64,000 bases of DNA from Pseudoips prasinana (taxonomy: Eukaryota; Arthropoda; Insecta; Lepidoptera; Nolidae). Positions 31,776 through 42,209 of the stretch are shown here, piece by piece. Position 1 is the first letter of the stretch, and every line of letters begins with the position of its first letter. The notes under the pieces are model-generated. The model was not told where the DNA came from, made no database searches, and saw only the letters and a list, made by a program, of their open reading frames with translations. The stretch lies in assembly GCA_951640165.1 (NCBI GenBank), contig OX621250.1, forward strand, positions 4,092,001 through 4,156,000, in the 5' to 3' direction. Both the position numbers and the translations under genes were made by a program.

Positions 31776-32170
31776 AGGACTCCGTAGCCAAATGGCAAAA
31801 AACGGAACCCTTATAGATTCGTCATAGATTCGGAAAAAAGTGGCTGTGACTTAGACGGACAGACAGAGTCCGTCTAAGTCACAGCCACTTTTTTCCGAAT
31901 CTATAAGAGCTGTACTGTTGAAACTTTGGTAAGTATTTTCACATAAAAATAGAAAGTAACCAATAAATTTTGGAGGTTCCGCATACTTAGAACTAAAACA
32001 CAAAAAATTCATCGAAGCCATACGTGTGTGGTATCTATGGATAGGTCTTCAAAAATATTGAGGTTTCTAATATGTTTTTTTTTCTAAACTGATTCATTTA
32101 CTAATGAACTAAGTACTTGCTGCTACGGAACCCTTCATGGGCGAGACCGAGACGCACTTGGCCGCTTTTA
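31776..32170 (+). repeat. Dispersed repeat 'GGTTCCGTAG' family, copy 1
   Basis: Begins CTCCGTAGCCAAATGGCAA and ends CGGAACCCTTCATGGGCG then CGCACTTGGCCG. The same ends are at 40769-41358, and partial relatives lie at 53065-53345 and 53815-54120. Non-coding; probably a non-autonomous transposon. It contains a perfect palindrome (31824-31904). Confidence 0.7.
31824..31904. repeat. Perfect 37-bp-stem palindrome
   Basis: ATAGATTCGGAAAAAAGTGG at the start of the left arm (31824-31860) is exactly mirrored in 31868-31904 around the loop AGACAGA. The related copy at 40800-40870 has no such inverted arm, so the left arm is a secondary inverted copy. Confidence 0.95.
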
Positions 32171-32366
32171 TATTAAATGATTTTAATCCTTTATTATATC
32201 CTATATTAATTTATTTATTGCATTCCACGGTATCAAATCGCGATTATGCAAATGTTAATTAATCGGTCAGTAAGTCGGTATTTTCAGAGAATTTTGTGAT
32301 AGCATGGATAAAGGATGGATAAAATGGACGCTGATTAATTAAATTATTTGTAATCTTAATGGAATT

Positions 32367-32507
32367 ATTGAGCTTAGTCGTGGCAGAAAACTCCAAAGTT
32401 TACCAACGCAATAGTTTAAAAACCAAAGAATCTGTCAACAGTTTTGTAGAATCACTATTTAAAATGAAATAGGTACACATGGGGACTATGTCATATCGAA
32501 TAAATAA
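32367..32507 (+). repeat. Diverged direct duplication, unit 1 (MITE-free)
   Basis: GTCGTGGCAGAAAACTCC ... CAACAGTTTTGTAGAATCAC ... ATTTAAAATGAAATAGGTAC is repeated with changes at 32627-32893. Unit 1 lacks the MITE. Confidence 0.7.
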
Positions 32508-32626
32508 GATTTATCAAAATGAGCAAACAATGAAGAAATCACAAATCACATTACATAGATAAAAAATACTACTTTAGAAGCCATGGTAAAACCATGACCT
32601 TTCTCTAGAAGTTTTAACTGACCGGT

Positions 32627-32893
32627 AGAGCTAAATTGTGGCAGACAACCGAAAATATTAGCAACGTAATAATTACTGTTAAACAAACGTAAACTCGAAT
32701 TCAACAGTTTTCTATAATAACTATTTAAAATGAAATGTACCACATCAAGCTACCCCAATCTGTCAAATTTCCCCAATTGCAAGTGAACCTTACGCTTATG
32801 TTATAAAGTTGAAAATCTATAAAAGAAATTTGACTGATTTGAGTAGTTGGATGTGCTAGCGTCTGTACATGGGACCATTTCCTATCGAATATG
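32627..32893 (+). repeat. Diverged direct duplication, unit 2 (carries MITE)
   Basis: ATTGTGGCAGACAACCG ... CAACAGTTTTCTATAATAAC ... ATTTAAAATGAAATGTAC, then the MITE, then ACATGGGACCATTTCC. Confidence 0.7.
32737..32868. mobile_element. Palindromic TA-target MITE with left-end deletion
   Basis: GTAC is followed directly by CACATCAAGCTACCCC, so the AGACGCCAG of the left terminus is lost. The right end TGTGCTAGCGTCTGTAC is present. Confidence 0.85.
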
Positions 32894-33569
32894 ACAACGA
32901 CAAAATCATAATAAAGATAACAAAGCAAGACCTTTCTTTAGAAGCCGTGCAAATCCATGAACTTTATTCTGACTAATTTTAATTATGTTTAAATGTTTTA
33001 TTTGAAATTTTTTTTTATTAATTTGGTGTTAACCAGTTAGTGAATATTATATTTCAGCAGGCCTATTGTAATCGTACACGAATAACAGTTTTGGTGTAAA
33101 CAATTGATAGTTAGTCTAATAAATAAATAAACTTTCTTTAGAAGTTGGGTAAAGATAAAGGACCTTACTCTAGTAAACGTTTTATAAAACGCTGACAAAA
33201 TCTAAATTTATGCACCAACATGGTTAATCGTTATACATTTCGCAATAAAATATTTAATTATGTCATATCTACCTTATCTCCATTTTATAAATGTATTATG
33301 CAAAAACGTACGAACTATGTATACGTAAACTTCCGTCGAAAGCTATTAAAATTAGCATTAATAGCCCGATCTCAAATGTTTGTATTCGTAATAATAATAT
33401 GACATGAAAACAAATATAGTTAAGAATGTGTTATTAACGATATATTTTTTTAAACGATGTAATTATCTAGTTATATACCATTAAAGTCAAGGTAAATAGG
33501 TATTAATTGAAAATATGGAACATTAATAAGTATTAAAATAAAAGCGTTTGACATACTGTATTCCGTAAT
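32894..33569. other. AT-rich DNA, no supportable gene
   Basis: A 60-codon plus frame at 33220 has no recognisable domain. Confidence 0.5.
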
Positions 33570-34075
33570 CAACCTGATATCGTCCGCTGCTGATCATAGT
33601 CCTCCCCCAACAGTTTCCCAACGTTTCCATTTAGACCGCAGTGTCTCAAGTCGAAAGTCTTCGACCAGTGTGTGTTGCCTGTGATGACTTACGGAACAGA
33701 GACGTGGTCGCTCACTATGGGCCTTATCAGGCAGCTCAAGATCACCCAAAGAGCAATAGAAAGGGCTATGCTTGGAATTTCCCTGCAAGATCGATTCAGA
33801 AGTGCTGAGATCCGCAGGCGAACCAAAGTAGCCGTCATAGCCCAAAGAATTTCCAGACTGAAGTGGCAGTGGGCCCGATGGGGCAGAAAGGTTCTCGAGT
33901 GGCAACCACGTACCGGAAGACGCAGCGTAGGCAGGCCTCCTACACGGTGGACCGACTATCTTGTGCGAGTCGCGGGAAGCCGCTAAATGCGGGCAGCGCA
34001 GGACCGGCTATTGTGGAGATCCTTGGGGGATGCCTTTGTCCAGCAGTGGACGTCTTTTGCCTGATATGATGATGA
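33570..34075 (+). pseudogene. RTE-type LINE 3' fragment (plus), longest in window
   Basis: Pieces read VMTYGTETWSLTMGLIRQL, ITQRAIERAMLGISLQDRF, EIRRRTKVAVIAQRISRLKW and GRKVLEWQPRTGRRSVGRPP, the post-catalytic region of RTE-clade ORF2. Two frames (33672-33986 and 33863-34069) overlap across a deletion and frameshift near the GHIARR region. Ends GCCTGATATGATGATGATGG. The RT core and endonuclease are absent. Confidence 0.85.
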
Positions 34076-34209
34076 TGGTGCCATTTAGAAGGGTTGGCCC
34101 TAGTAACCGCGCTTGCCATGCGAGTTGGTGACCGCAATAAGGTGGTAGCTAGTACACAGGTTATGCTGCTGACTGGGTGTGTCCCTTATTCGCCGATCTT
34201 CAACTAATG

Positions 34210-34275
34210 TCACACATACAAACACACATATATATATATACACACACACACACACACGTACACGCGTACACACAC
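34210..34275. repeat. (CA)n / (TA)n microsatellite
   Basis: Alternating CACACA, ATATAT and CACACACACACG tracts. Confidence 0.9.
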
Positions 34276-34788
34276 TTCGCACCATACGTGTACCATACCA
34301 TACCATACATCTAATTTTGTAGCACAACTTTCCTCAAACGAGTGTCCTAGAGTCCTGAAATACAGGGTTTCCCTCGTTTAGGCTCCAGTCCACCTCATTA
34401 GTATATAAAATTAGAAGTACCTGTTTTATTTATTTGTATCTAGTATTTACTATGTGATGGTAAATAAATACATAGTTATTATTTTTTTTATTATTTTATG
34501 GCACCCATGGAATGGAATGGGACGACCCTGTTATTGTTTCTGAGCTGAGAATCACTCGACTTCGGGGGAAATTTATGTATAAAATTATCTTCACACAAGT
34601 GCATTCTGGGTCATTGTAATCAAACAGACATTCTCAAGCACTGAAACAATGTGCGGTCTTAATCATAAGATGCGTTTCCAGCTTGCATCACAGGTGAGAA
34701 ATAATACATGATCATAGAGAGTGAAGCGATGTAGATGATAATAATATTCATTCATATTAAGAACAAAAGTTATAACTATATACAAACA
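34276..34788. other. No supportable gene
   Basis: Unique-looking DNA without a coding signature. Confidence 0.45.
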
Positions 34789-35036
34789 CTAGCTATGCCC
34801 CGTGGTTTTACCAACGTCAAATTTTGTAAATTGTAGCTTATCAGTTATTCAGTTATACCTACCGAACTAAGAAAAATAGTAAACTGTTTTTTGTTAAAAT
34901 AAAAATATTTGTACGTATAAGCTATAATTACTACAAACGTTGATAAAAATCCGTTCGGTAGTTTAAGCGTGAAAGAGTAACAAATATCCATACATCTTAC
35001 ATCCCTATGCACAAATTTTCGCAATTATAATAGTAG
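34789..35036 (-). mobile_element. Non-autonomous Helitron (minus)
   Basis: CTAG at 34789-34792 then CTATGCCCCGTGGTTTTACC. The minus strand starts near TACTATTATAATTGCG. Diverged relative to the other copies. Confidence 0.7.
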
Positions 35037-35334
35037 GAAACCTTTTCGTGTTGTACAGGTTACTTGTCAACGGATTGCGAACTCCTAAACTAAGCGAGCT
35101 TATGTTATAGGTATTTGGATTATGAACGACACGAAAACAATCGCACAGTAACGTGCCATCGGAAACACGGAGACCTTCAGAAATTAAATCATTTTAATGG
35201 TCACCCATCTATGGACCAACCTCATGCCTAGATGCTTTATCTCGCCGAGGTAATGATAGTACACAGTCACGTCACGCGCGCGCATGTGAACGGTTGTTTA
35301 TTGTGCGTGACGGTGGGTATTCGGGGAATTTAAA

Positions 35335-36715
35335 ATGTCCTCTGTGGTTAAATGTGCAAATTGCAATGTAGTTATTAACGAAGTTCTGGCTTTCGTCCAT
35401 AATAAAATATCTGTGATGGACGATGAAAGTTTAAGCAGAATCTGTGCGAGCGCTTTCTCAGAAAGTGAAATTGTTGCGGCGAAGAATTTGTTATTCGAAT
35501 CCTTGCCGACAACAAAACGTAAGATAACGCGGAGGAAGGCGGGGAAGAATATTCGAGACATAGACGACATCATCTGTCTTATTCGCAATACTGACCCCGA
35601 GGATATCCCAGTCTTTGTGGCCCGCGACCTTGAGAAGTTACCCCCGGTTCTGTTCGATCATGTCGACGTGACGAGGCTATTGAAAGACATTGTTAAGCTA
35701 CGGCAAGATCTCGACATGATGAAAGAAGATTATGCTACAGTTAAGCAGATGGACCAGTTGAGAAGTGAGGTGCAGGATCAGTCATCAGGATGGCGCAACG
35801 TAAACACCAGAAGAGGTACACATGTCGCAAGCCTCGCAAGCTATGAATGCGATAGTGGTCCATTGGAATTGCCGCTTGAGTGTAATGAAGGCATGAGTGA
35901 ATGTTATCAACATAAAACTTTGTTAGAATCTACACGAAAACCCGGTATTAACATTGATCCAATATCGGAGGGTAGTAGTGAAGCATCGCGGCAGAGTAAG
36001 CAATACGATCCGACCGTCGAACTACGGGACGCGGCGACGATGACGCACGTCACGGATCAGCTGATCGAGTCGCTCGCGGCTCCTCACGCGCAGTCCGCGC
36101 CCGTACCCCCGGCGGTGCACGGTGCGGGCATCGCCACCGCCGTCACCCGCGGCGGCCGTCGGGCGGGGTCCCCTGCCCCCCTTTCCGTTGCCTCCGTCTA
36201 CCTGTACTGCTTCGCTATCACCACCACTCGACAAAAATGGATCTGGTCCTATCGCACCTAAGCAAAAATCGTTAGCGGAGATTGTTCGAGAAGGGAATTG
36301 GAAGACACAATCCCCAAGTGATCAGTGGGTTCGTGTTCAAAACAAAAGATTACGTAATCGCTTCGTTGGGAAGCGAGGCAAAGCGATTCCTGAGCCTGGA
36401 AGTAATTTTATGGCAGCGGAAACTAAGGTTCCCATGTACATTTATAATGTGGCGAAGGGCGTGACCGTGTGTGACATCCGTACCTACATAGTGAAGAAGA
36501 CTAACATCGATGTTAAAATTGAAAAAATGGACTCAAAGTTAGCGAAGGATTACGAATCATACAAAATATTCGTTCCTAAACGTTCGCTAGTAAATTTCAT
36601 GAGTGACGACTTCTGGCCAAAGGGGGTAGCCTATCGTCGATTTATAAACATTATCAGACGTGACAAAGACAATGTCCGTGTGATTAGCGAGAAAACTGAC
36701 AGTTCTAATTTATGA
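35335..36715 (+). pseudogene. ORF1 of CR1/Zenon-like LINE, one frameshift
   Basis: The first frame (35335-36261) starts KCANCNVVINEVLAF, a CxxC metal-binding-like N-terminus. It continues through a helical region with a short coiled-coil-like stretch near residues 120-145 (LLKDIVKLRQDLDMM). The second frame (to 36715) has KNGSGPIAPKQKSLAEIVRE and a C-terminal part with KVPMYIYNVAKGVTVCDIRTYI, which could be an RNA-recognition-like fold. The shift lies in the GC-rich linker at about 36110-36230. ORF1 of such LINEs is an RNA-binding partner of ORF2. The stop TGA overlaps the ORF2 ATG in an ATGA tetranucleotide at 36712-36715. Confidence 0.8.
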
Positions 36716-39472
36716 ATAACATCAACTTGATTAGTTTTAACTGTAAAAACGTGATGAGATCAGTGGAATGTGTGCGTCAGCTTTGTCGCTCGGCTGATGT
36801 CGTGGCGCTGCAAGAGACGTGGCTAATGCCGCACGACCTCGGATACCTGGCCGCGATAGATGTCGACTTTGCCTCCACGGGCACCTCTGCAGTGGATATA
36901 GCGGCAGGGGTCTTACGCGGTAGGCCCCACGGCGGAGTAGCCCTACTGTGGAGAAAGGCTGCGTTTCCAACGGTAACCGTAGTGAAGTGCAATAGTGTGC
37001 GTCTCGCCGCGATAACTATCGAGCTTAGTGATCGTTCCATATTGATATTTTCTGTGTATATGCCTACTGAATCCAATGAAAATTTAGTGGAATTCACAGA
37101 GTGTCTCAGTGAAATGACAGCCATAATTGACACTCACAGTGTGGAGTCGGTGTTTATGTTAGGGGACTACAATGCGCACCCCGGTGAGTCATTTTATACT
37201 GAACTCTTAGCTTTTTGTGCGGAACAATCGTGGTCCTGTGTAGACCTAGAACTGATGCCGTCGGACACTCATACGTTTGTCAGTGATGCGCATGGCTGTT
37301 GTCGCTGGCTCGACCACTGTCTTGTGACTAGTGCCGCGCGGCAAACTGTGTCCGCGGCCTCAGTGTTATATAATACTTACTGGTCGGATCATTACCCTGT
37401 GTCTATAAAATGTAATTTAAATTTACTAAAGCCTAAGATTTGTATACCTACTGTGTGTATAAATAGAATAGTCTGGGGTGAACGCGACTCGACCCAGATA
37501 TCAAAATATAAAAATGTATGTCACTCTAGACTTCGTAACATTGATATTCCTTCACAATTAAGAAGCTGCTCAGATAATATGTGTTGTAACAAAAGTCATA
37601 AAATCCATGTATAACGAGATTATTTGTATACTATCGGAGGCCGCTATATATAGCTACAATGTTACTGAAAAGCGTAGAGGTAAATACATTACCGGATGGA
37701 ATAGGCACGTCCGCGGTGCTCATGAGAGGGCTCGGCTATGTTTTCAGGCTTGGGTGTATGGGGGTAGGCCCAGGACTGGCCGTCTTTGTAATGATATGTG
37801 TGAAACGAGGCGCGCTTTTAAGTTAAAATTAAAGTGGTGCCAGGATAATCAACAACAAATAAAAATGAATATTATTGCTGAACTTCATTCAGACAAGAAA
37901 TTCGGTCAGTTCTGGAAAAACACAAATAAAATGAATCATAGGCCGGGTCTTCCCGTTAGCGTGGCGGGAGTGCACGAGCCTAGTGAGATCGCCACTATGT
38001 TCTCCCACCATTTCCGGGTGGACTCGCCTCTGGGGCCAGCGCGGCAGGAGCCCGATGCTGAGGCAAGTAGTGAGCGTAGTGTTCTTTTTACTACAAAGGA
38101 AGTGAGTGCGGTGATCAGCGGAATGGTGAGGGGTAAATCCCCGGGTCACGACAGCCTTAGCATCGAGCACCTGCAGAACGCAGGTGTACACCTACCCAGA
38201 GTGCTTTCTATGTTTTTTACCCTGTGTTTAGGCCACTCGCATCTACCCGATAACCTTATGCGCACTATAGTTGTACCAATCATCAAAAATAAAACTGGTG
38301 ATGCATCAGATGTAAACAACTATAGACCGATCTCTCTAGCTACAGTAGTCGCCAAAGTGCTGGACAGTCTGCTTGGTCAGCACCTGGATAAGCATGTCTC
38401 GCTAAACGACGCGCAATTCGGTTTCAGGCCCGGGCTTTCCACCGAGAGTGCCGTCCTATGCCTCAAGCAGACTGTACAGTATTATACTAGTAGAAAGACC
38501 CCAGTTTATGCATGCTACCTCGATTTATCGAAAGCGTTCGATCTTGTATCGTACGATATTCTATAGGGTAAATTAAGGGATGAAACTTGTCTACCTAGGG
38601 AAATTATCTTGTTATTTATGCATTGGTATAAAAACCAAAAGAATTTTGTAAGATGGGCAGGCGCTCTCTCGGGGGAGTATAGGTTGGAATGCGGGGTGAG
38701 GCAGGGGGGGTTGACCTCTCCCACGCTCTTCAACCTGTACGTTAACCGACTGATCGGTGAGCTCAGCAGCACTGGGATAGGATGTCATATAGACGGAGTG
38801 TGCGTGAATAACATCACCTACGCAGACGATACGGTGCTGTTGAGCCCATCGAGTGGTGCCTTACGAAGGCTCCTTAAGGTCTGTGAGTCCTACGCGGTGG
38901 CTCATGGGCTCAAATACAATGCAAAAAAGAGTGAAATCATGATTTTCAGGCAGGATAATAAGCGGTACACATTTGTTCCGAATTTCACTCTTGGTGATAC
39001 AGCTCTAAATAAAGTTGAGCAATTCAAGTATTTGGGCCACTGGGTCACCGAGGACCTCAAGGACAGTGTAGACATAGAAAGGGAGCGCAGAGCGCTGTCT
39101 GTCCGATGCAACATGTTGGCCCGCAGGTTTTCACGGTGCTCAGGGACTGTCAAAGTTGCGCTTTTTAAAGCGTACTGTCAGTCCTTTTACACCTGCAGCC
39201 TGTGGGTTAACTATACACAGCGGACATACAGCGACCTGCGCGTTCAATACAATAACGCGTTCCGGGTGTTGATGGGGCTGCCGCGCTACTGCAGCGCCTC
39301 CGCGATGTTCGCGGCGGCTGACACAGACAGCTTTGCGGCCATCATGCGTAAGCGGTGCGCATCTATCATGCGCCGCACGCGCGACAGTCCCAACAGCATC
39401 CTGCGCGCGCTGGCGGACCGGTGGGACTCTCCGATGCTGGCTCGCTGGATACGGCTGCACGCAGTGGTATAG
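36712..39472 (+). pseudogene. ORF2 (APE endonuclease + RT) of CR1/Zenon-like LINE
   Basis: Residues 1-240 form an APE-type endonuclease: ISFNCKNV, ALQETW, SVYMPTES, MLGDYNAHPGES and YWSDHYPVS hold the expected N, E, D/N and DH residues. After a frameshift near 37590 the RT follows, with GKSPGHDSLSIEHLQ, NNYRPISLATVVAKVLD, QFGFRPGLSTESAV, YLDLSKAFDLV, VRQGGLTSPTLFNLYVN and YADD at 38819-38830. A TAG at 38564-38566 (probably from TGG) interrupts the palm; the frame resumes unchanged to 39472. There is no RNase H. All catalytic motifs are visible, so this copy was killed by few mutations. Confidence 0.9.
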
Positions 39473-39622
39473 TAATTTTCCACCAGCATCGGGCAGTCCA
39501 CCTGGACCGTCCACTTAGTATATAATTTTGTTGTTGTTTATTACTAACACTAGTTTGTAAGCTCGCAATTATACTAACAAATATGGATGGATAAATCTGA
39601 AATAAATGATTACTATTATTAT

Positions 39623-39834
39623 TATAGTAAGTAAGAATTAACTACATTGTTATTGTTGAACTCCATAATATTCGCTAAAAACTAAATATAAGCAAATATC
39701 ATAAAAATATATTCAACTACACATTTCAGTAGTTTTCGGTCTTTCAAAATTTGCATAACTAATTTTAAAGCTAATAGGAGACATCCTCCCATAAAAAAAA
39801 ACCAGATTTCCGGGATAAATTCTATCCTATTGGT
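39623..39834. other. AT-rich DNA downstream of the LINE
   Basis: No feature recognised. Confidence 0.4.
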
Positions 39835-40190
39835 CTAGTTCACCCTGATTAGCAGCCAGGCCAGAAGTCATGGATTCCAACCCCACCCAGGACGACTCTT
39901 TGTGTGATGAGCACGATTATTTATTATATGCGTGGGTGTAATTTATTTATAATTTTTATTTAGAAATATGTAAGTATATCAGTTGCCTGGTGGCTATAAT
40001 ACTTACTTTGTCTAGTTAGGGATTAAAAATATGTTTTTTTTTTAATTATTTTATCAGTGCCTGGTTGCTTGTTAATTTGTTTTTTTTTTATATAATTTCA
40101 TCAGTTACCTGGTTGTCATTACACAAGCTCTGCCTAGATTTATATTAGATGGCGGTGTGTTAGTTGTCCCAAAGATATTTATTTATTATT
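39835..40190 (+). mobile_element. tRNA-derived SINE variant, composite with SINE-A tail
   Basis: TTGGTCTAGTTCACCCTGATT, GATTCCAACCCCACCCAGG and GATGAGCACGATTATTTATT, related to 19738-19960. A second tail-like part (CAGTTACCTGGTTGTC ... TTGTCCCAAAGATATT) follows at 40095-40190. Confidence 0.65.
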
Positions 40191-40394
40191 TATATCCTCT
40201 GTACTCTTCACCGTCTACATACACTGCATTCACTTTATGCATTACATACATCCAACTCATTCTCGAATTAAGGCAAATATTTGTTCAGGTATTTGTGGTA
40301 TTACAAAATTGCATACAACACGTTATTTAATTGCGAATAATGTGGTCCTTTAGATAGGTTATTAAAAACGTTAATTTATTAGATCACCGTGTCA

Positions 40395-40640
40395 GCCAAA
40401 GTAGGCCCACTGCTGAACAAAAGCCTCCCTACAGAATGGGGGTATACGCCATAAATGCCACGTTTGACAGACGGATTGGCGATAGCAGTTTAATGGTATA
40501 ATGTTAAATTTTTGGTTTAATGTTTAATAGTTCACAGAAAAACTGCTGCCCGTTCTCTGGTAGGTATTCCCTCGGTCGATTACTACGGTCCCCACGGGAT
40601 GAGATGGGGCGATGATATTCTATGCCGTTACCACACATCA
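40395..40640. repeat. CATCCCGTG-family dispersed repeat
   Basis: GCCCACTGCTGAACAAAAGCC, ACTGCTGCCCGTTCTCTGG and CCCACGGGATGAGATGGGG, an inverted relative of 23975-24225. Confidence 0.6.
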
Positions 40641-40768
40641 GCTATTATTAAATCATCATAAGTAAAAAGATATGTAGATATTTTCCAGTTATGAGAGTTT
40701 CAGTAAAGCTTTCGCTATGATAGGTACAGATTTTTGTATAAAAGGAAACGTTATTGCAAAGCATGTTT

Positions 40769-41358
40769 TTTAGGGTTCCGTAGCCAAATGGCAAAAAACG
40801 GAACCTTTATAGATTTGTCATGTCTGTCTGTCTGTCCGTCCGTATGTCACAGCCATTTTTTTCGAAACTATAAGAGCTGTAGTGTTGAAACTTGGTAAAT
40901 AGATGTATTCTGTGAACCGCATTAAGATTTTAACACAAAAATAGAAAAATAATAAGAATTTTGGGGGTTCCCCATACATAGAACTGAAATCAAATTTTTT
41001 TTTGGATCGTACCCATACATGTATCTATGGATAAGTCTTCATAAATTATATTGAGGTTTCTAATATAATTTTTTTTTTAAACTGAATAGTTTGCGCGAGA
41101 GACACTTCCAAAGTGGAAAAATGACCCCCCCCCTGTATCTTCTAAAATAAGAGAATGATAAAACTAAAAAAAATATATGATGTACATCACCATGTAAACT
41201 AACAACGAAAATTGGTTTGAACGAAATCTAGTAAGTAGTTTTTTTTTTTAATGCGTCGTAAATCGTAAATCGCAATTTACCTTTCATTTAATCAACTGAA
41301 ATACTTGCTGCTGCGGAACCCTTCATGGGCGAGTCCGACTCGCACTTGGCCGGTTTTT
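40769..41358 (+). repeat. Dispersed repeat 'GGTTCCGTAG' family, copy 2
   Basis: TAGGGTTCCGTAGCCAAATG to GGGCGAGTCCGACTCGCAC then TTGGCCGG. Contains a (CTGT)n stretch, and serves as the reference without the palindrome found in copy 1. Confidence 0.75.
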
Positions 41359-41431
41359 TATACTAACCTTTAGTATAAAAAAAATCTTTGCAGTTAAATG
41401 TTATTAAAACCTTTTTAAAACAGTAATTATT

Positions 41432-41803
41432 AGACTGCCTCGTTGGTCTAGTGTTCAACCGCAGATAATGAGGTCCTAGGTTCAAATCCCAAGTCGGTCC
41501 AAAAGGAGATTTTGGTAGTTTTCCGTAAAAGGAAATTTCTTAGTATCAGCCCGAAGTCTGGGAGTTGGCGGAATTACAGCCCCGTGCCTCGCAGAGCACG
41601 TAAAGCCGTCGGTCCTGTACCTGATCACTTTAGGTTGTGTCGCTAGTCGTCCCAGCGGATCATGAGAGTTATGCAAAGTGCCCATGTGTTTGCGCACACA
41701 CTTGTGCACAATAATATGTCCTGCGCAATTGGCTAGTCTCCATTGCGACTGCCCGCTGCGGCTTAAATTCGGCCAGGAGGACATTATTGTCATTATTATT
41801 GTA
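41432..41803 (+). mobile_element. tRNA-derived SINE, family C, full-length
   Basis: Head CTCGTTGGTCTAGTGTTCAA and GTCCTAGGTTCAAATCCC (A and B boxes), long body, and 3' end TTAAATTCGGCCAGGAGG followed by (ATT)n. Confidence 0.85.
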
Positions 41804-41804
41804 T

Positions 41805-41947
41805 ACTGTGCCCCGCGGTTTTACCCGCGTTAAATTATATATATAAATTTTAGCCTATGTGTTATTCGCATATATAAACTATATTACTACAAAGTTTTAT
41901 CAAAATCCGTACGCTCACATACTTTCGCCTTTATAATATTAGTGTGA
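41805..41947 (-). mobile_element. Non-autonomous Helitron in SINE-C tail (minus)
   Basis: TACTGTGCCCCGCGGTTTTACC at the left (the usual AGC of CTAGC is lost) and CTTTCGCCTTTATAATATTAG at the right. Sits directly on the (ATT)n tail of SINE-C. Confidence 0.75.
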
Positions 41948-42189
41948 ATTTGCAAACCAGTATTAGAAGTAAGCCATTATACATTTGTTATGACGCCGTA
42001 GAACATGGCATGCAAATATAACATGTTCTAGCATGTCGTTACTCATAATTAAAAGCCTCTTCCCTAATACTTTAACATCATAAATCATAAAGATGTTAGG
42101 TATATATCATGTTAAACTTTTGAGTATTTAGTGTATTCTAATTACAGAACAATATTAGAGCCGGCAAATTTTAATTGCATGTTGACCTC

Positions 42190-42209
42190 AATAATAATAA
42201 TAATAATAT
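42190..42209. repeat. (AAT)n run at the 5' flank of the Dong-type element
   Basis: Six to seven AAT units precede the element. They are best read as one half of a SINE-B tail whose other part resumes at 46178. Confidence 0.8.

Larger units (their letters stand above)
35240..39622 (+). mobile_element. Full-length CR1/Zenon-like LINE, three lesions
   Basis: A GC-richer 4.4-kb unit has ORF1, ORF2 (endonuclease then RT) and a short 3'UTR ending AAATAAATGATTACTATTATTATTAT. The 5' boundary is approximate. I recall ORF1 proteins of this kind from lepidopteran Zenon/CR1 elements; that assignment is from memory. Lesions: a frameshift in ORF1 (about 36110-36230), a frameshift in ORF2 near 37590 and a TAG at 38564-38566. 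Confidence 0.87.

Noticed and set aside
33220..33402. Small host gene (60 codons)
   Set aside because: AT-rich, no motif, no context; indistinguishable from chance.
36022..36234. Minus-strand glycine/arginine-rich frame in the ORF1 linker
   Set aside because: Low-complexity antisense of a GC-rich linker; no independent signal.
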